NCBI GenBank assembly: GCA_041583495.1
Contig: JBFHFS010000002.1
Span: 124,001-188,000, forward strand
Length of the DNA: 64,000 bases
Reading direction: 5' to 3'
Origin: JBFHFS01 sp041583495
GTDB taxonomy: Bacteria > Bacteroidota > Bacteroidia > Bacteroidales > Marinilabiliaceae
Part shown: positions 53,973 through 63,030 of the stretch, piece by piece
How the letters are laid out: every line of letters begins with the position of its first letter
Numbering within the stretch: the first letter of the stretch is position 1
The notes under the pieces: generated by a model
Seen by the model: the letters and a program-made list of their open reading frames with translations, nothing else
Databases searched by the model: none
Told to the model about the DNA's origin: nothing
Position numbers and translations under genes: made by a program

Positions 53973-54725
53973 ATGACTAAACGATTTATGATAAAGAAAA
54001 CGCTTCCCCTCCTACTTTTACTGATGACTTCGGCCTGTGCTGAACTCACCCAGGTGGTAAACCAGATGAACACCGCCAAACCTCTTTCGCAACAAGAAGT
54101 AATTAGCGGACTTAAACAAGCGCTGATCATCGGGGCCGACTCGGCCGCCACGCACCTTGCCTCTGTAGATGGATATTATGGCGATGAAATGGTGAAAATT
54201 TTATTGCCCCCCGAGGCTCATGTTATCACCGAGAACCTCTCCCGCATCCCGGGAGGTGACAAGATGGTTGAAGATGTCATTCTGCACGTGAACCGATCTG
54301 CAGAGGATGCCGCCAGGGAAGCCGCCCCTATTTTTTCACGGGCAGTCTCTAAAATGAGCATTCTCGATGGATTCGAAATTTTAAGGGGTGAAAAAGATGC
54401 AGCCACCCAGTACCTCAAAGCCCAGACTTATGATGAGCTCTACCAATTGTATCAACCCAGGATTAAATCCTCTATCGACAAGGTGATCATGGGCAACCTT
54501 TCTGCGAGTGAGTCCTGGAATACCCTTACCGGACAATGGAACAAACTGGCAGGCTCCCTGATTGGAAAAATGGCCGATTTAAAAACCGTGGACACCGAAC
54601 TGGACCGCTACCTGACCGAGCAGGCACTAAACGGGTTATTTATTAAGCTGGCCATCGAAGAAGAACAGATTAGAACCAATCCCATGGCCCGGGTAACCGA
54701 TTTACTTAAGCGGGTATTCGGATAG
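53973..54725 (+). CDS. DUF4197 lipoprotein
   Basis: A 250-residue protein with an N-terminal lipoprotein signal (lipobox TSAC, Cys at about 21) and a helical remainder with the DUF4197 blocks LSQQEVISGLKQALIIGADSA (near 38) and SSIDKVIMGNLSASESWN (near 160). Function unknown in the family. It follows the ygiQ-like gene by 15 bases and shares its transcript; it ends before an embedded terminator in the convergent yhcC gene. Confidence 0.87.
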   Translation: MTKRFMIKKTLPLLLLLMTSACAELTQVVNQMNTAKPLSQQEVISGLKQALIIGADSAATHLASVDGYYGDEMVKILLPPEAHVITENLSRIPGGDKMVEDVILHVNRSAEDAAREAAPIFSRAVSKMSILDGFEILRGEKDAATQYLKAQTYDELYQLYQPRIKSSIDKVIMGNLSASESWNTLTGQWNKLAGSLIGKMADLKTVDTELDRYLTEQALNGLFIKLAIEEEQIRTNPMARVTDLLKRVFG

Positions 54726-54759
54726 GCCTGTTGATTCACGAATACCGAAAGCCTTCATC

Positions 54760-55716
54760 CTACACGGCGCCTAAATTAAAACACCTGCCCTGCCAGGTGT
54801 TTTTTTGGCGCATACGCTTTTTCACCTTTTCTACCAGTTCAAAATTTTTAAGACCCCATTTGGGGGCCAAAAGAAGGTCGAACGGGGCCTCACTGGCCAG
54901 GCGCTCCACCACAATAGCCGGTGAGAGTTGTTCCAGAAATGCAACAACCAGATCGATGTACTCCTCCAGTTCGAACACCTTAAACGACTCGGGCGATTCA
55001 AGATACTGCCGCCCCAACAGGGAGCCCCTTACATATTGAAGCTGGTGGAGTTTAAGAAAGGTAAGGGGAAGCTCCGAAATGGTTTGAGCCTGTTTTAAAA
55101 TGTGCGATTGACTTTCGCCCGGCAATCCCAGAATCATGTGGCCGCCAACCGGCAGATGAGCCCTGTTAAGCTTAAGTATGGCCTCCCGTGTTTCCTCGTA
55201 GGTGTGCCCCCGATTTACCTTCAGCAAGGTCTCTTCCCGTGTGGACTCGATCCCAAGTTCCACCACTACGTAAAATTCCTTTTGCAACCCGGCAAAGTAA
55301 TCAACCAATTCATCCGGCAAGCAATCGGGACGGGTCCCCACCACCAGTCCTATAATCCGGGGATGCGACAAAGCCTCCTCATAGAGTCTCTTTAATTGCT
55401 CCATCGGGGCGTAGGTGTTGGTATAGGCCTGAAAATAAGCAAGATATTCCTGGTCGGGATAACGATCTTCGAAGAGAGAGATGCCGTAGTTTAACTGATC
55501 AGTGATACTTTTATCGGGGCCGCAGTAAATGGGATTAAAAGTGTCGTTGTTGCAGAAAGTACACCCCCCGACTCCACGGGTACCATCCCGGTTGGGACAG
55601 GTGAAACCCACATTGAGCGTGAGTTTCTGAATCCGTTGATCGAACTTGTTCCTCACATATGAACTGTAATCATTGTAGGGGACATTGCTGCCCCACAGGT
55701 ATTTAGTTGTCTCCAT
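54760..55716 (-). CDS. Radical SAM protein, YhcC/TIGR01212 family
   Basis: A 318-residue radical SAM enzyme. Cluster-binding CPNRDGTRGVGGCTFC (near 40-55) has the extended spacing between the first and second cysteines typical of the family, and VVVELGIESTREETLLKVNRGH and GGHMILGLPGES follow. Start is set at METTKYLWGSNVPYND (55716); an in-frame ATG at 55779 adds 21 atypical residues. Function unproven in this family. Its last codons include the hairpin at 54781-54807. Confidence 0.88.
   Translation of the reverse strand: METTKYLWGSNVPYNDYSSYVRNKFDQRIQKLTLNVGFTCPNRDGTRGVGGCTFCNNDTFNPIYCGPDKSITDQLNYGISLFEDRYPDQEYLAYFQAYTNTYAPMEQLKRLYEEALSHPRIIGLVVGTRPDCLPDELVDYFAGLQKEFYVVVELGIESTREETLLKVNRGHTYEETREAILKLNRAHLPVGGHMILGLPGESQSHILKQAQTISELPLTFLKLHQLQYVRGSLLGRQYLESPESFKVFELEEYIDLVVAFLEQLSPAIVVERLASEAPFDLLLAPKWGLKNFELVEKVKKRMRQKNTWQGRCFNLGAV
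54781..54807 (+). terminator. Terminator embedded in the 3' end of the yhcC-like gene
   Basis: ACACCTG (54781-54787) and CAGGTGT (54794-54800) with a 6-base loop and a run of seven T. It lies 55 bases after the DUF4197 stop and would end that plus-strand transcript while encoding residues of the opposite gene. Confidence 0.7.
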
Positions 55717-55862
55717 TTTATCCTTTGCTTCAGTCCTCAAACGCTCTGTTTCAATGGCCTTTGGGTGAAACATAACCAAACGACTTTCCCCTCCAACAGC
55801 TAAGATTATGGCTCATAGAGCACTCAGTCTGTTTGTTGGCCTTCGTTTTATTTGAGAATGCA

Positions 55863-55870
55863 CAAAATTA
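55863..55870 (-). promoter_or_regulatory. Candidate -7 box of the yhcC-like gene
   Basis: Minus-strand TAATTTTG, an exact TAnnTTTG match 147 bases before the chosen ATG at 55716 (84 before the alternative at 55779). No clear -33 element; modest support. Confidence 0.35.
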
Positions 55871-55926
55871 AGAAAATAAAAACACCCAGGGGTCACCTGA
55901 GGAACAACGATGGGTATGAGAAGACC

Positions 55927-56643
55927 TTACTTTGGGAGGATTAATTCATGAAAAGTCCCGGCCAGTTGGGATATAATGTCCCGATTGCCGGCATATTTCT
56001 GGTTCATCTCCAGCTCGATACCTGCATATACAGAAGAATTCAGGCTTTTTCGCAAGGCGGCTACATGGCCATCGGTCTTGCCCAGATAGGGATAGTTCAT
56101 GCGCACTTTAAAGCCGGGCATTAACCGGTTAATGATGGAACGCCACTCATGTGCCAGCTCCTTCTCTCTGCCAAAGGCCGGATTATAGAGCAGTCCCACA
56201 TCGGCATTACGGATTTCACCCTTAAATACAGGGGTAAATGAGTGCACCGACACATGAAAGATAAAACCCGATTGCCCCAACAGATCATCTATCGACTCTT
56301 TGAAAACCTTTCTGAAAGGCTCATAAAAACGGTTAATCACCTCCTTCTTTTCCCGGGGACTCAACCCCCCCGAGAACTCCGAGAAAAGGGTTCTCCTGTT
56401 AAGAGAACGATTCAGGTCGATCAGCAAACGCGTGGTTTCCTCGAATTGGCCATAGTGAACCCCGGCTCCTTTCATGGCTTTGAACAACGCCAGTGCGCCG
56501 GCATCCCACCCCCGATGCGAATTCAGGGCAGACGAGGCCTCCTTGAACAAATGCTCAAATTCCGGGGGAACATGGTTCCCCCCATGTTCACACGACAACA
56601 CTACCGCCATGGTGTCGGGATTCCTAAGTGGATTCATGGTCAT
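55927..56643 (-). CDS. N-formylglutamate amidohydrolase family enzyme
   Basis: A 238-residue zinc-hydrolase of the FGase/HutG family. Metal and substrate residues are suggested by LSCEHGGNHVPPEFE (near 14-28), NRSLNRRTLFSE (near 74), VSVHSFTPV (near 129) and NYPYLGKTDG (near 180). In classical histidine breakdown this enzyme releases formate from N-formylglutamate, but no hut genes are here. It overlaps the stop of the GCS2-type gene by one base, so it belongs to the amidoligase cassette. Confidence 0.85.
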   Translation of the reverse strand: MTMNPLRNPDTMAVVLSCEHGGNHVPPEFEHLFKEASSALNSHRGWDAGALALFKAMKGAGVHYGQFEETTRLLIDLNRSLNRRTLFSEFSGGLSPREKKEVINRFYEPFRKVFKESIDDLLGQSGFIFHVSVHSFTPVFKGEIRNADVGLLYNPAFGREKELAHEWRSIINRLMPGFKVRMNYPYLGKTDGHVAALRKSLNSSVYAGIELEMNQKYAGNRDIISQLAGTFHELILPK

Positions 56644-57878
56644 TAACTTATAGCAAACAATTCATTGCTATCCAGCACCTTGGCCATTTGCCGATAGCTG
56701 TTCCTGAGGGCCTCAGGAGACAAGGCACCATCCAGAGATCGAATGATCCGGGTACTGAGGGTTCCTGCCGCCACGATCTTCCCAAGGGCACTAAAGGCGT
56801 CGGGGCCCATGAGTGGTTGCAGAAAAGGCAACAGGTGGCTCCACAATTCGCCGGCCTTCAACGAAGAGGCTGAGATTCCCCAAAATTTGAGAAATGCACG
56901 GTTGTCAATCACACTATTCTCACCCTCCCGTACCGTTCGAAGAAAGATAGCAGCCAGTTCCTGCTCTGTCCATTGCATTTGCTCGTTCTGTGAGCCAAAA
57001 CGCTCTTCAACCAACAGCTTAATCAGGGCCACAAGTGCTTCCACGATGGCCATATCGGCCCTTGGACTCTCCTGAAGATCGATCAATCTTATCTCAATGG
57101 CACCCCGATCGAAGCGGGCGATGGCACCCCGGGAATTCAGGAAATGCTTATCAAGCACCCCATCATGGTCGTATGGCTGAATATCGGTCATAATGGGTGA
57201 AAAGATCCGTTCGTAGTAATCTTTTTTGGAGAAAACGGCCTCTGGAATCACTACCCCGCCAATAGAGGGCAACTTAGATTGATTGTGGCGGTAGGTTTCC
57301 AACCGGCTGTCGTGAAAACCGGTGAAACGGCCATCGAGTAATGGAGTGCTGGCAGCCAGAGCCGGAATGAGTGGCAACACCATACGAATGGCAGCATGGA
57401 GGCGACCAAACTCCTGGTCGCCATTGAAAGGAAGGTTGATATGAGTGCTTTGCAGATTACTCCAGCCATGTCCGCGACAGTCGAAAATCCGATTATAAAG
57501 GCTGTAAATCTCGTTATACTCGTGGGGCCATATCTGGGTCTCCGTATGGGGATTCATCCAGGGATGCGCACCCCCCGGCATCAAAACAGCATTGTGAGGC
57601 TTAAGCAATCGATTGATCTCCTGAACATTCTGAAAGAACTTCAGGTGAAGTCCCTCCATTGTATTGGCAGGCCCATTGGTTTTAAGTTCTATCACATGAT
57701 TGACCAGCTCATTACTCCAGGCGATGGGCCCATTTTCATAATCGGCCGTAATTTCACCGGTAACCTCCTTCAAAAGCAGATCGCAAATAGGCCGGACATT
57801 AAGCGTGTCCTTATCAACGATCATATACTCCATCTCCACCCCTGTGACTTCGAACAAATGAAACGCCTTCTTTATCAT
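56643..57878 (-). CDS. GCS2-type carboxylate-amine ligase
   Basis: A 411-residue member of the glutamate-cysteine ligase family 2 fold. Signatures: VTGVEMEYMIVDKDTLNVRP (near 9-28), NGPIAWSNELVNHVIELKTNGPANTM (near 50-75), CRGHGWSNLQSTHINLPF (near 133) and RFDRGAIEIRLIDLQE (near 262). The family makes gamma- or alpha-amide bonds with ATP. The context, with a RimK-type ligase, argues against glutathione synthesis. It starts within the last codons of the RimK-like gene (ATGA overlap of 4 bases) and abuts the next. Confidence 0.87.
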   Translation of the reverse strand: MIKKAFHLFEVTGVEMEYMIVDKDTLNVRPICDLLLKEVTGEITADYENGPIAWSNELVNHVIELKTNGPANTMEGLHLKFFQNVQEINRLLKPHNAVLMPGGAHPWMNPHTETQIWPHEYNEIYSLYNRIFDCRGHGWSNLQSTHINLPFNGDQEFGRLHAAIRMVLPLIPALAASTPLLDGRFTGFHDSRLETYRHNQSKLPSIGGVVIPEAVFSKKDYYERIFSPIMTDIQPYDHDGVLDKHFLNSRGAIARFDRGAIEIRLIDLQESPRADMAIVEALVALIKLLVEERFGSQNEQMQWTEQELAAIFLRTVREGENSVIDNRAFLKFWGISASSLKAGELWSHLLPFLQPLMGPDAFSALGKIVAAGTLSTRIIRSLDGALSPEALRNSYRQMAKVLDSNELFAIS

Positions 57879-59332
57879 GACTTACCATTTATTTGGTCGA
57901 CCAGGAAATGAATGATACGGTCGTACAACGCCTCGTGCAGCAACCCGTCTTCGACGCCTCCATCCACATTGGGGTTGTCGTTAATCTCAATAATGACGGG
58001 TTTGCCATCCAGCTCCTTGATATCCACGCCATACAAGCCTTTCCCTATGAGCCGGGTAGCCTTTAAGGCAATATCGGTTATGGATGCAGGCACCTCCTCG
58101 GGATTGAGAAGATCGAAATTCCCCTCCACATCCGATTTATTCCGGCTGTTCCAGTTATATATTTGCCAGTGTCCGCGGGCCATATAGTATTTGCACACAA
58201 AGAGCACCTCGTTGTTGAGTACGCCCACCCGATAGTCGAAATCGGTAGGAACAAACTCCTGGGCAATGATCAAATCCGAAGACTTTAGCATCTCCTTCAC
58301 CTTTTGATTTAACTCAGCCCTGTTTTTTACTTTAACCACCCCCTGAGAAAAGGAGGAGTCGGGGAGTTTTAACACACAGGGAAAGCCCAGTTGTTTTTCC
58401 ACCTCTGAGGTATTTTCACTAAGAATTACCACTGTGTTGGGCGTTGGAATACGAGCCCCCTTGAGCAATTCTGCCAGATACACTTTATTGGCACATTTGA
58501 GAATCGACTCCGGAGAGTCGAGCACTGGCAACCCCTCACTCTGAGCCCGCCTGGCCATCCGGTAGGTATGATGATTTACGGCGGTCGTCTCCCGAATGAA
58601 GAGGGCATCAAACTCGCCAATTCTGTTGTAGTCGTTTTTGGTAATCATCTCCACATAACAACCCTGCTTTTCGGCAGCTTCCACAAAACCCGCCAAAGCC
58701 TTCTTATTGGAAGGAGGGGCTTTCTCTTCCGGATCGACCAGAATGGCCAAATCGTAAAGGTATCGGCCTTTTCGTGCTTTATCGTATCGCTTTCGGGCAA
58801 AATAGGTGCGGGCAAACTCGTTCACATAGGGAATATGGTGTTCGGGCACCTCCTTAAAGGGGATGGTGCGCACCGACTGAATCTCCCACTTCTTACCATT
58901 GTTGGAAAAACGAGCCCGCAAAAAGGGCGCCTGAAAGAGCTTGTGTAACTCATGCGCAAGTTTCTGATGCTGCTGGGCCAGATTCTGACCAAAATAGATG
59001 CTCAGAACAAACTCATGTGACCGGATGTGCTTAAGACTTTTCTGCACCAGATCGTCCAGTTCATCCGAAACACTCTTGACCAGGGTTTGAACTTTCAGAT
59101 CGAGAATATTCTTCACCGATGGAATAACCTTATGCCCGCGGGCATTGGCCAGCAGAGAGACATAATAGCCCCGGGTCTGGTAGGCATAATCGTTGGAGAG
59201 ATTAAACACCCGCAGATTTTTCATTTTGGCATAACTGTCGTCCTCGAGATATTTTCGCGGAGACACCAAATCCACCCCGGGCACATCCAGCGCCCATTTG
59301 GATGGATTATTAACAACGATGAGTTTTTTCAT
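57875..59332 (-). CDS. RimK-like ATP-grasp ligase with N-terminal extension
   Basis: A 485-residue protein. Residues 1 to about 185 are an N-terminal domain (DYAYQTRGYYVSLLANARGHKVIPS) seen fused to such ligases and called RLAN in domain surveys; residues about 270-480 are an ATP-grasp domain with LPDSSFSQGVVKVK, IIAQEFVPTDFDYRVGVL and the final metal-binding IIEINDNPNVDGGVEDG. RimK-type enzymes add amino acids, mostly glutamate, to carboxyl groups of peptides, proteins or small molecules. It is followed by the GCS2 gene with a 4-base overlap. No ribosomal S6 link is implied. Confidence 0.87.
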   Translation of the reverse strand: MKKLIVVNNPSKWALDVPGVDLVSPRKYLEDDSYAKMKNLRVFNLSNDYAYQTRGYYVSLLANARGHKVIPSVKNILDLKVQTLVKSVSDELDDLVQKSLKHIRSHEFVLSIYFGQNLAQQHQKLAHELHKLFQAPFLRARFSNNGKKWEIQSVRTIPFKEVPEHHIPYVNEFARTYFARKRYDKARKGRYLYDLAILVDPEEKAPPSNKKALAGFVEAAEKQGCYVEMITKNDYNRIGEFDALFIRETTAVNHHTYRMARRAQSEGLPVLDSPESILKCANKVYLAELLKGARIPTPNTVVILSENTSEVEKQLGFPCVLKLPDSSFSQGVVKVKNRAELNQKVKEMLKSSDLIIAQEFVPTDFDYRVGVLNNEVLFVCKYYMARGHWQIYNWNSRNKSDVEGNFDLLNPEEVPASITDIALKATRLIGKGLYGVDIKELDGKPVIIEINDNPNVDGGVEDGLLHEALYDRIIHFLVDQINGKS

Positions 59333-59436
59333 CTAAAAAAATTTGTTTTTTAAGTTGCGGATAACCCGTCCCCATATGAAGCTGGGAAAGACACCCTAAT
59401 TCTTCGAATCTTGTTACCTATTAACAATCCAGATGG

Positions 59437-60159
59437 TTAATTTTTGGAGTTATCCGACCCCGGCAGGATCACCAACATATTGGCATCATAAGTCATACTA
59501 CCCAACAGGATAGCATTGATCAGACGGTTCAGATCTACTTTATAATAACTGTCTCCCGATATTGGATTCTCCTTAAAGGGATCGGCCACAAATACAGTCT
59601 GCTGTTCCATGCCACTCACAACCACAAAATGCCCTGTGGGCACCCCTTTCAGGTCATGGTACACCGACCGGTTTTTCCGATCGGTATATTCTCTTTTGGA
59701 GTTATAAAGATAGGTGGCATTGAGACCCGTTAAGATGGGTACCTCTTTGGTCAGATAGGATTCCAGGACGTCACGATGCATATAGTGAAGGATGATCTCT
59801 CCACCCATTCTTAAAAAAGTCTGATAAGCCCGCGTAGCCCGTGTAAATCTTTTACCAGCCTTGAATTTCAACTGCTGTTCGAGCAGCTCCACCAACTCGG
59901 CATTGGAGCAATGCTCCCAGGAGGGATCGAACATTTTAAGATTATACGAAAAAATACGGGCCTTAAACCCCTTATTTAACGCATCAATCCCCAGCATCAC
60001 TGCCAGAGTACCCCCATCGGGTAAAGAGTCCACTGAGTGGATGACCTCCTGGAGCGAAACATCCAGACCATGAAATTGATATACGGCATGCAAACTGGTG
60101 GGTCCACAGGTCGTATCATCAGGCTGGGGTAAAATCTTTATGAAACGATTACTTTTCAT
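59437..60159 (-). CDS. C39-like cysteine peptidase
   Basis: A 240-residue papain-like enzyme of the peptidase C39-like group. Active-site triad candidates are Cys18 in QPDDTTCGPTSL, His177 in GVPTGHFVVVSG and Asp193 in VADPF. C39 domains cut leader peptides at GG sites in bacteriocin export, but this one lacks any ABC transporter and signal peptide, so a cytoplasmic protease or transglutaminase-like role is possible. First gene of the cassette, 104 bases before the RimK-like gene. No clear promoter box in the 440 bases upstream. Confidence 0.85.
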   Translation of the reverse strand: MKSNRFIKILPQPDDTTCGPTSLHAVYQFHGLDVSLQEVIHSVDSLPDGGTLAVMLGIDALNKGFKARIFSYNLKMFDPSWEHCSNAELVELLEQQLKFKAGKRFTRATRAYQTFLRMGGEIILHYMHRDVLESYLTKEVPILTGLNATYLYNSKREYTDRKNRSVYHDLKGVPTGHFVVVSGMEQQTVFVADPFKENPISGDSYYKVDLNRLINAILLGSMTYDANMLVILPGSDNSKN

Positions 60160-60599
60160 TTAATTATATGTTATCCACTGTAAATCAAACACAAACAACA
60201 TAAAAACAAGTGCAAATCAACAACCTGATACGATGGTTTTAGCTCAAAAAACAGGTCATCAATTACGCATCAAAAGAACACATTTTTTTAATGTGTTGTT
60301 CAGATGAAAAGACTAATTTAAAAAAAAATATACCCATCCCCCTGAAACGAACTTATAGCTCCAATTCACTGGAATGATCCGAAAAAAAAATCACCCGGCT
60401 ATACTTAATCACCGGCCACATTTTTTAACAATATTCTTAATTAGATTCAATTTAATTATAACGGAGAATGGATCCAACATCAAAGTAATCGCTACATTTG
60501 TGGTAGGAGGCTTTTGACAAGGTGTTCTAATAATTTGGCTTAACCCCTTGAGTGTATATTCGGCTTGAGGCTAAAGAAAGAAACCCGAACGCACTACTT
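60160..60599. other. AT-rich intergenic region between divergent units
   Basis: It contains a perfect 8-bp stem AACACATT/AATGTGTT (60277-60284, 60290-60297) with a T5 loop and no U-tract, and the TACATTTG box at 60493-60500 for the kinase. No reading frame of note. Confidence 0.4.
60493..60500 (+). promoter_or_regulatory. -7 box of the histidine kinase gene
   Basis: TACATTTG, an exact TAnnTTTG match about 100 bases before the chosen ATG and 52 before an in-frame GTG. No clear -33 element. Confidence 0.45.
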
Positions 60600-61940
60600 A
60601 TGGAACCCTATTTTTTCAATGAGATAATAGTTATCACCTCGGTTATAAGTCTGACGGCGGGCTTTTATATGTTGTTCCTGTATAAAAGCACGTCGGGCAA
60701 AGGCACTGGTTATTGGAGCGCGGGAGCCCTGGTCATCGGGGCAGGGCTGATTTTAAAACTCCTTGCAACTGACACCCTATTAGGTATAACCTGGGTTTCA
60801 CCCATTTTGGTTACCCTGGGGCTTTACCTTTATCTGGCGGGCATCTGGCAATTCAAGGGGAAAAAAGTCAGGCCGGAAATAGTTTTTGGAGTCCCGCTCC
60901 TGGATCTGGTTCAAGCCCTGGGTTTCACGTTCTTTCTTCCCTTCTCCTCCCTGAGTAAATTTCTGCACTTTGGCATTATGCTTTTTTATGCTCTCCTTGC
61001 CATCTATGAAACAACGCGTTTGAACCCCGATCAAAGGCACCTTCGATCCATATTCAGGCTGATGGCAGGGGCGTACCTTGTTTTTTCATTGCTCATCCTG
61101 TTAATCCTGTTCTCCATACATCCGCAATATATCCCCCTTCCAGTTAGGCATATATCCTTCCTTACTTTTACTATTTTCAATTTCTTAATGATCGTTCTCA
61201 CCTTTGGCTTTCTCACAGCCCATAATATTGAACTGAATCGGGAACTCAATATCCAGTTACAAGCGAAAAACAAATTCTTTTCCATCATTGCTCACGATAT
61301 AAGTGGTTCCATGAGTACCATCATGAGCTTTTTAAATCTGATAAACAATGATCCGGATTTTAAGGAAACAGAGAAGAAAAAGTATTTGGGGAGTTTGGAA
61401 TCTCTGAGTCAATCCACCTATAATCTTTTACAAAATCTTCTGGAATGGGCTACCTCGTCAAAGAGTCCGACCACCGATGAGGGAGAAGTCATCGATTTAA
61501 ATCAAATTATCAAAGACAATCTGGCGTATTTCGAACGGTCAGCTCAATTCAAATCGATCAACCTCTCCTTTAATCAGGGAGAGGCCCCTACAATCATTGG
61601 AAACAGCAAGATGATTGAAGTTATTTTGCGTAATCTGGTTTCGAATGCCACCAAATTCACCCCCACTAAAGGACAAATCACCATCACGACAAAACGAGGC
61701 ACTAACAGAAAAGTATACGTTCATGTGAAAGACACAGGAATAGGTATTGCACCCGAGAAACTGAAAAAATTAGCCCGTTTCGAAAAAAGTTCTCCCTCAT
61801 GTGGAACTGAGGGAGAACCGGGCTCAGGTTATGGGTTGGCGCTGTGTAAGGAATTCATTCGCGAACTTAAGGGAACCATTCATTTCGAAAGTCAGCCTGA
61901 CGTGGGAACCGCCGTAATTATTGAATTCCCTGCAGCTTAG
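60600..61940 (+). CDS. Membrane sensor histidine kinase
   Basis: A 446-residue kinase with about seven N-terminal helices (about 1-205) resembling 7TM-type sensors, a short coiled linker, a dimerisation/His domain (IIAHDISGSMSTIMSF, His near 236) and an ATPase domain (N-box NLVSNATKFT near 353, G1 DTGIGIAPEKL, G2 GSGYGLALCKEF). An in-frame GTG at 60552 would add 16 charged residues; ATG 60600 leads directly into the first helix. No response regulator is adjacent. Ligand unknown. Confidence 0.88.
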   Translation: MEPYFFNEIIVITSVISLTAGFYMLFLYKSTSGKGTGYWSAGALVIGAGLILKLLATDTLLGITWVSPILVTLGLYLYLAGIWQFKGKKVRPEIVFGVPLLDLVQALGFTFFLPFSSLSKFLHFGIMLFYALLAIYETTRLNPDQRHLRSIFRLMAGAYLVFSLLILLILFSIHPQYIPLPVRHISFLTFTIFNFLMIVLTFGFLTAHNIELNRELNIQLQAKNKFFSIIAHDISGSMSTIMSFLNLINNDPDFKETEKKKYLGSLESLSQSTYNLLQNLLEWATSSKSPTTDEGEVIDLNQIIKDNLAYFERSAQFKSINLSFNQGEAPTIIGNSKMIEVILRNLVSNATKFTPTKGQITITTKRGTNRKVYVHVKDTGIGIAPEKLKKLARFEKSSPSCGTEGEPGSGYGLALCKEFIRELKGTIHFESQPDVGTAVIIEFPAA

Positions 61941-62136
61941 CCACTCCATTCTGCAGTTATCCAGGCAACAAAAGGATGAAGCCGAACAAAAAGGCTCTTT
62001 GTTTGAGCCACCGCAGACCTGTGATACGGATTTATTGTCGGGGGTTCTTCCCTGGTATGGCATACCTTTTGCTTTTTACTACGTCTTGATTGATGTTAAT
62101 CTGATGCCCACCCTTTTTGCCAAATGAATCTCAATT

Positions 62137-62949
62137 ATGAATTATCGATCATTCCTGAAAAGTTACCTGTTACCCCTGCCCCTCATGTGGTGCCTGTTCA
62201 ACCTGATCGGCTGCAGCTCAAAAGGTCTGGCTTCATCCAATTCATCAAGCGACGCCTCAAGGCTCACGGTGGTTCCGGAGCCCAGCCGGGGGGGGATCTA
62301 CGTTGGCACTTTACCCTGCGCCGATTGTGAAGGCATTGAAACCGAGTTAATACTCCACTCCTCCACTTACCAACTATCGTCTACTTATCTGAATAAAAAG
62401 GATGAGCCCTTCAAGGAAAGCGGCCCCTATACCTGGAACCCCAAAGACCGGATCATCAGCCTGGATAATGGGCGACAGTTTCAGGTGGAAAAGGGCAAGC
62501 TTTACCTGCTCAACCTGAAGGGACAACGCATTGAGGGCCCGCTTGCCGGGCGATACATCTTAACCCAAAAGGAATACCCCTCTCTGGATTCGCTGGAAGC
62601 TAATCTGGCCTTGAATTCATGGTTGCTGATCCAATTAGGTGGCAACCCCATTGATTCTGTCGGGCTGACAGAGACCCCCTTCCTTGTATTTTTGCCTGGA
62701 GAAAAAAAGATTCACGGCAAAACGAGTTGCAATTCCTTCTTCGGCCATTATGACCTTAAGAGTCCCACCAATCTTAACCTTTCAGGGCTGGGCACCACCA
62801 AACGGTATTGTCAGAACATGTGGGTGGAAAACCAATTCGTGCAAGCCCTGTCCTCCACCGCCCTATTTCAATTGGAAGGAGATCTGCTAATTTTCAGAGA
62901 CCCGGCAAACAATGAAATCGCTCGATTTAAAAAAGCTCCCCCAAAATGA
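62137..62949 (+). CDS. NlpE-type plus META domain lipoprotein
   Basis: A 270-residue lipoprotein: lipobox IGC (Cys near 27), an N-terminal NlpE domain (about 55-145, with GTLPCADCEGIETELIL and its CxxC), and a C-terminal META/HslJ domain (about 158-265, with GKTSCNSFFGHY and CQNMWVENQFV). NlpE monitors the envelope for copper or misfolding in enterobacteria; META domains occur in envelope stress proteins. In this phylum the pair likely has an envelope-monitoring role. The 196-base gap after the kinase has no clear promoter. Confidence 0.85.
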   Translation: MNYRSFLKSYLLPLPLMWCLFNLIGCSSKGLASSNSSSDASRLTVVPEPSRGGIYVGTLPCADCEGIETELILHSSTYQLSSTYLNKKDEPFKESGPYTWNPKDRIISLDNGRQFQVEKGKLYLLNLKGQRIEGPLAGRYILTQKEYPSLDSLEANLALNSWLLIQLGGNPIDSVGLTETPFLVFLPGEKKIHGKTSCNSFFGHYDLKSPTNLNLSGLGTTKRYCQNMWVENQFVQALSSTALFQLEGDLLIFRDPANNEIARFKKAPPK

Positions 62950-63030
62950 AAACAAGAAACTAGCCCGAATCGTTAGGTCCATTTTCAACAAATCAGAGAA
63001 CCCGGAGATTCATTTATTTTGTTCTCCCGG

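Noticed and set aside
60277..60297. 8-bp inverted repeat before the kinase as terminator or operator
   Set aside because: AT-rich, no U-tract and no second copy, so chance is possible; kept only as a note.
61921..62127. 68-residue frame between the histidine kinase and the NlpE-type gene
   Set aside because: It overlaps the end of the kinase gene, has no signal or domain pattern and no promoter.
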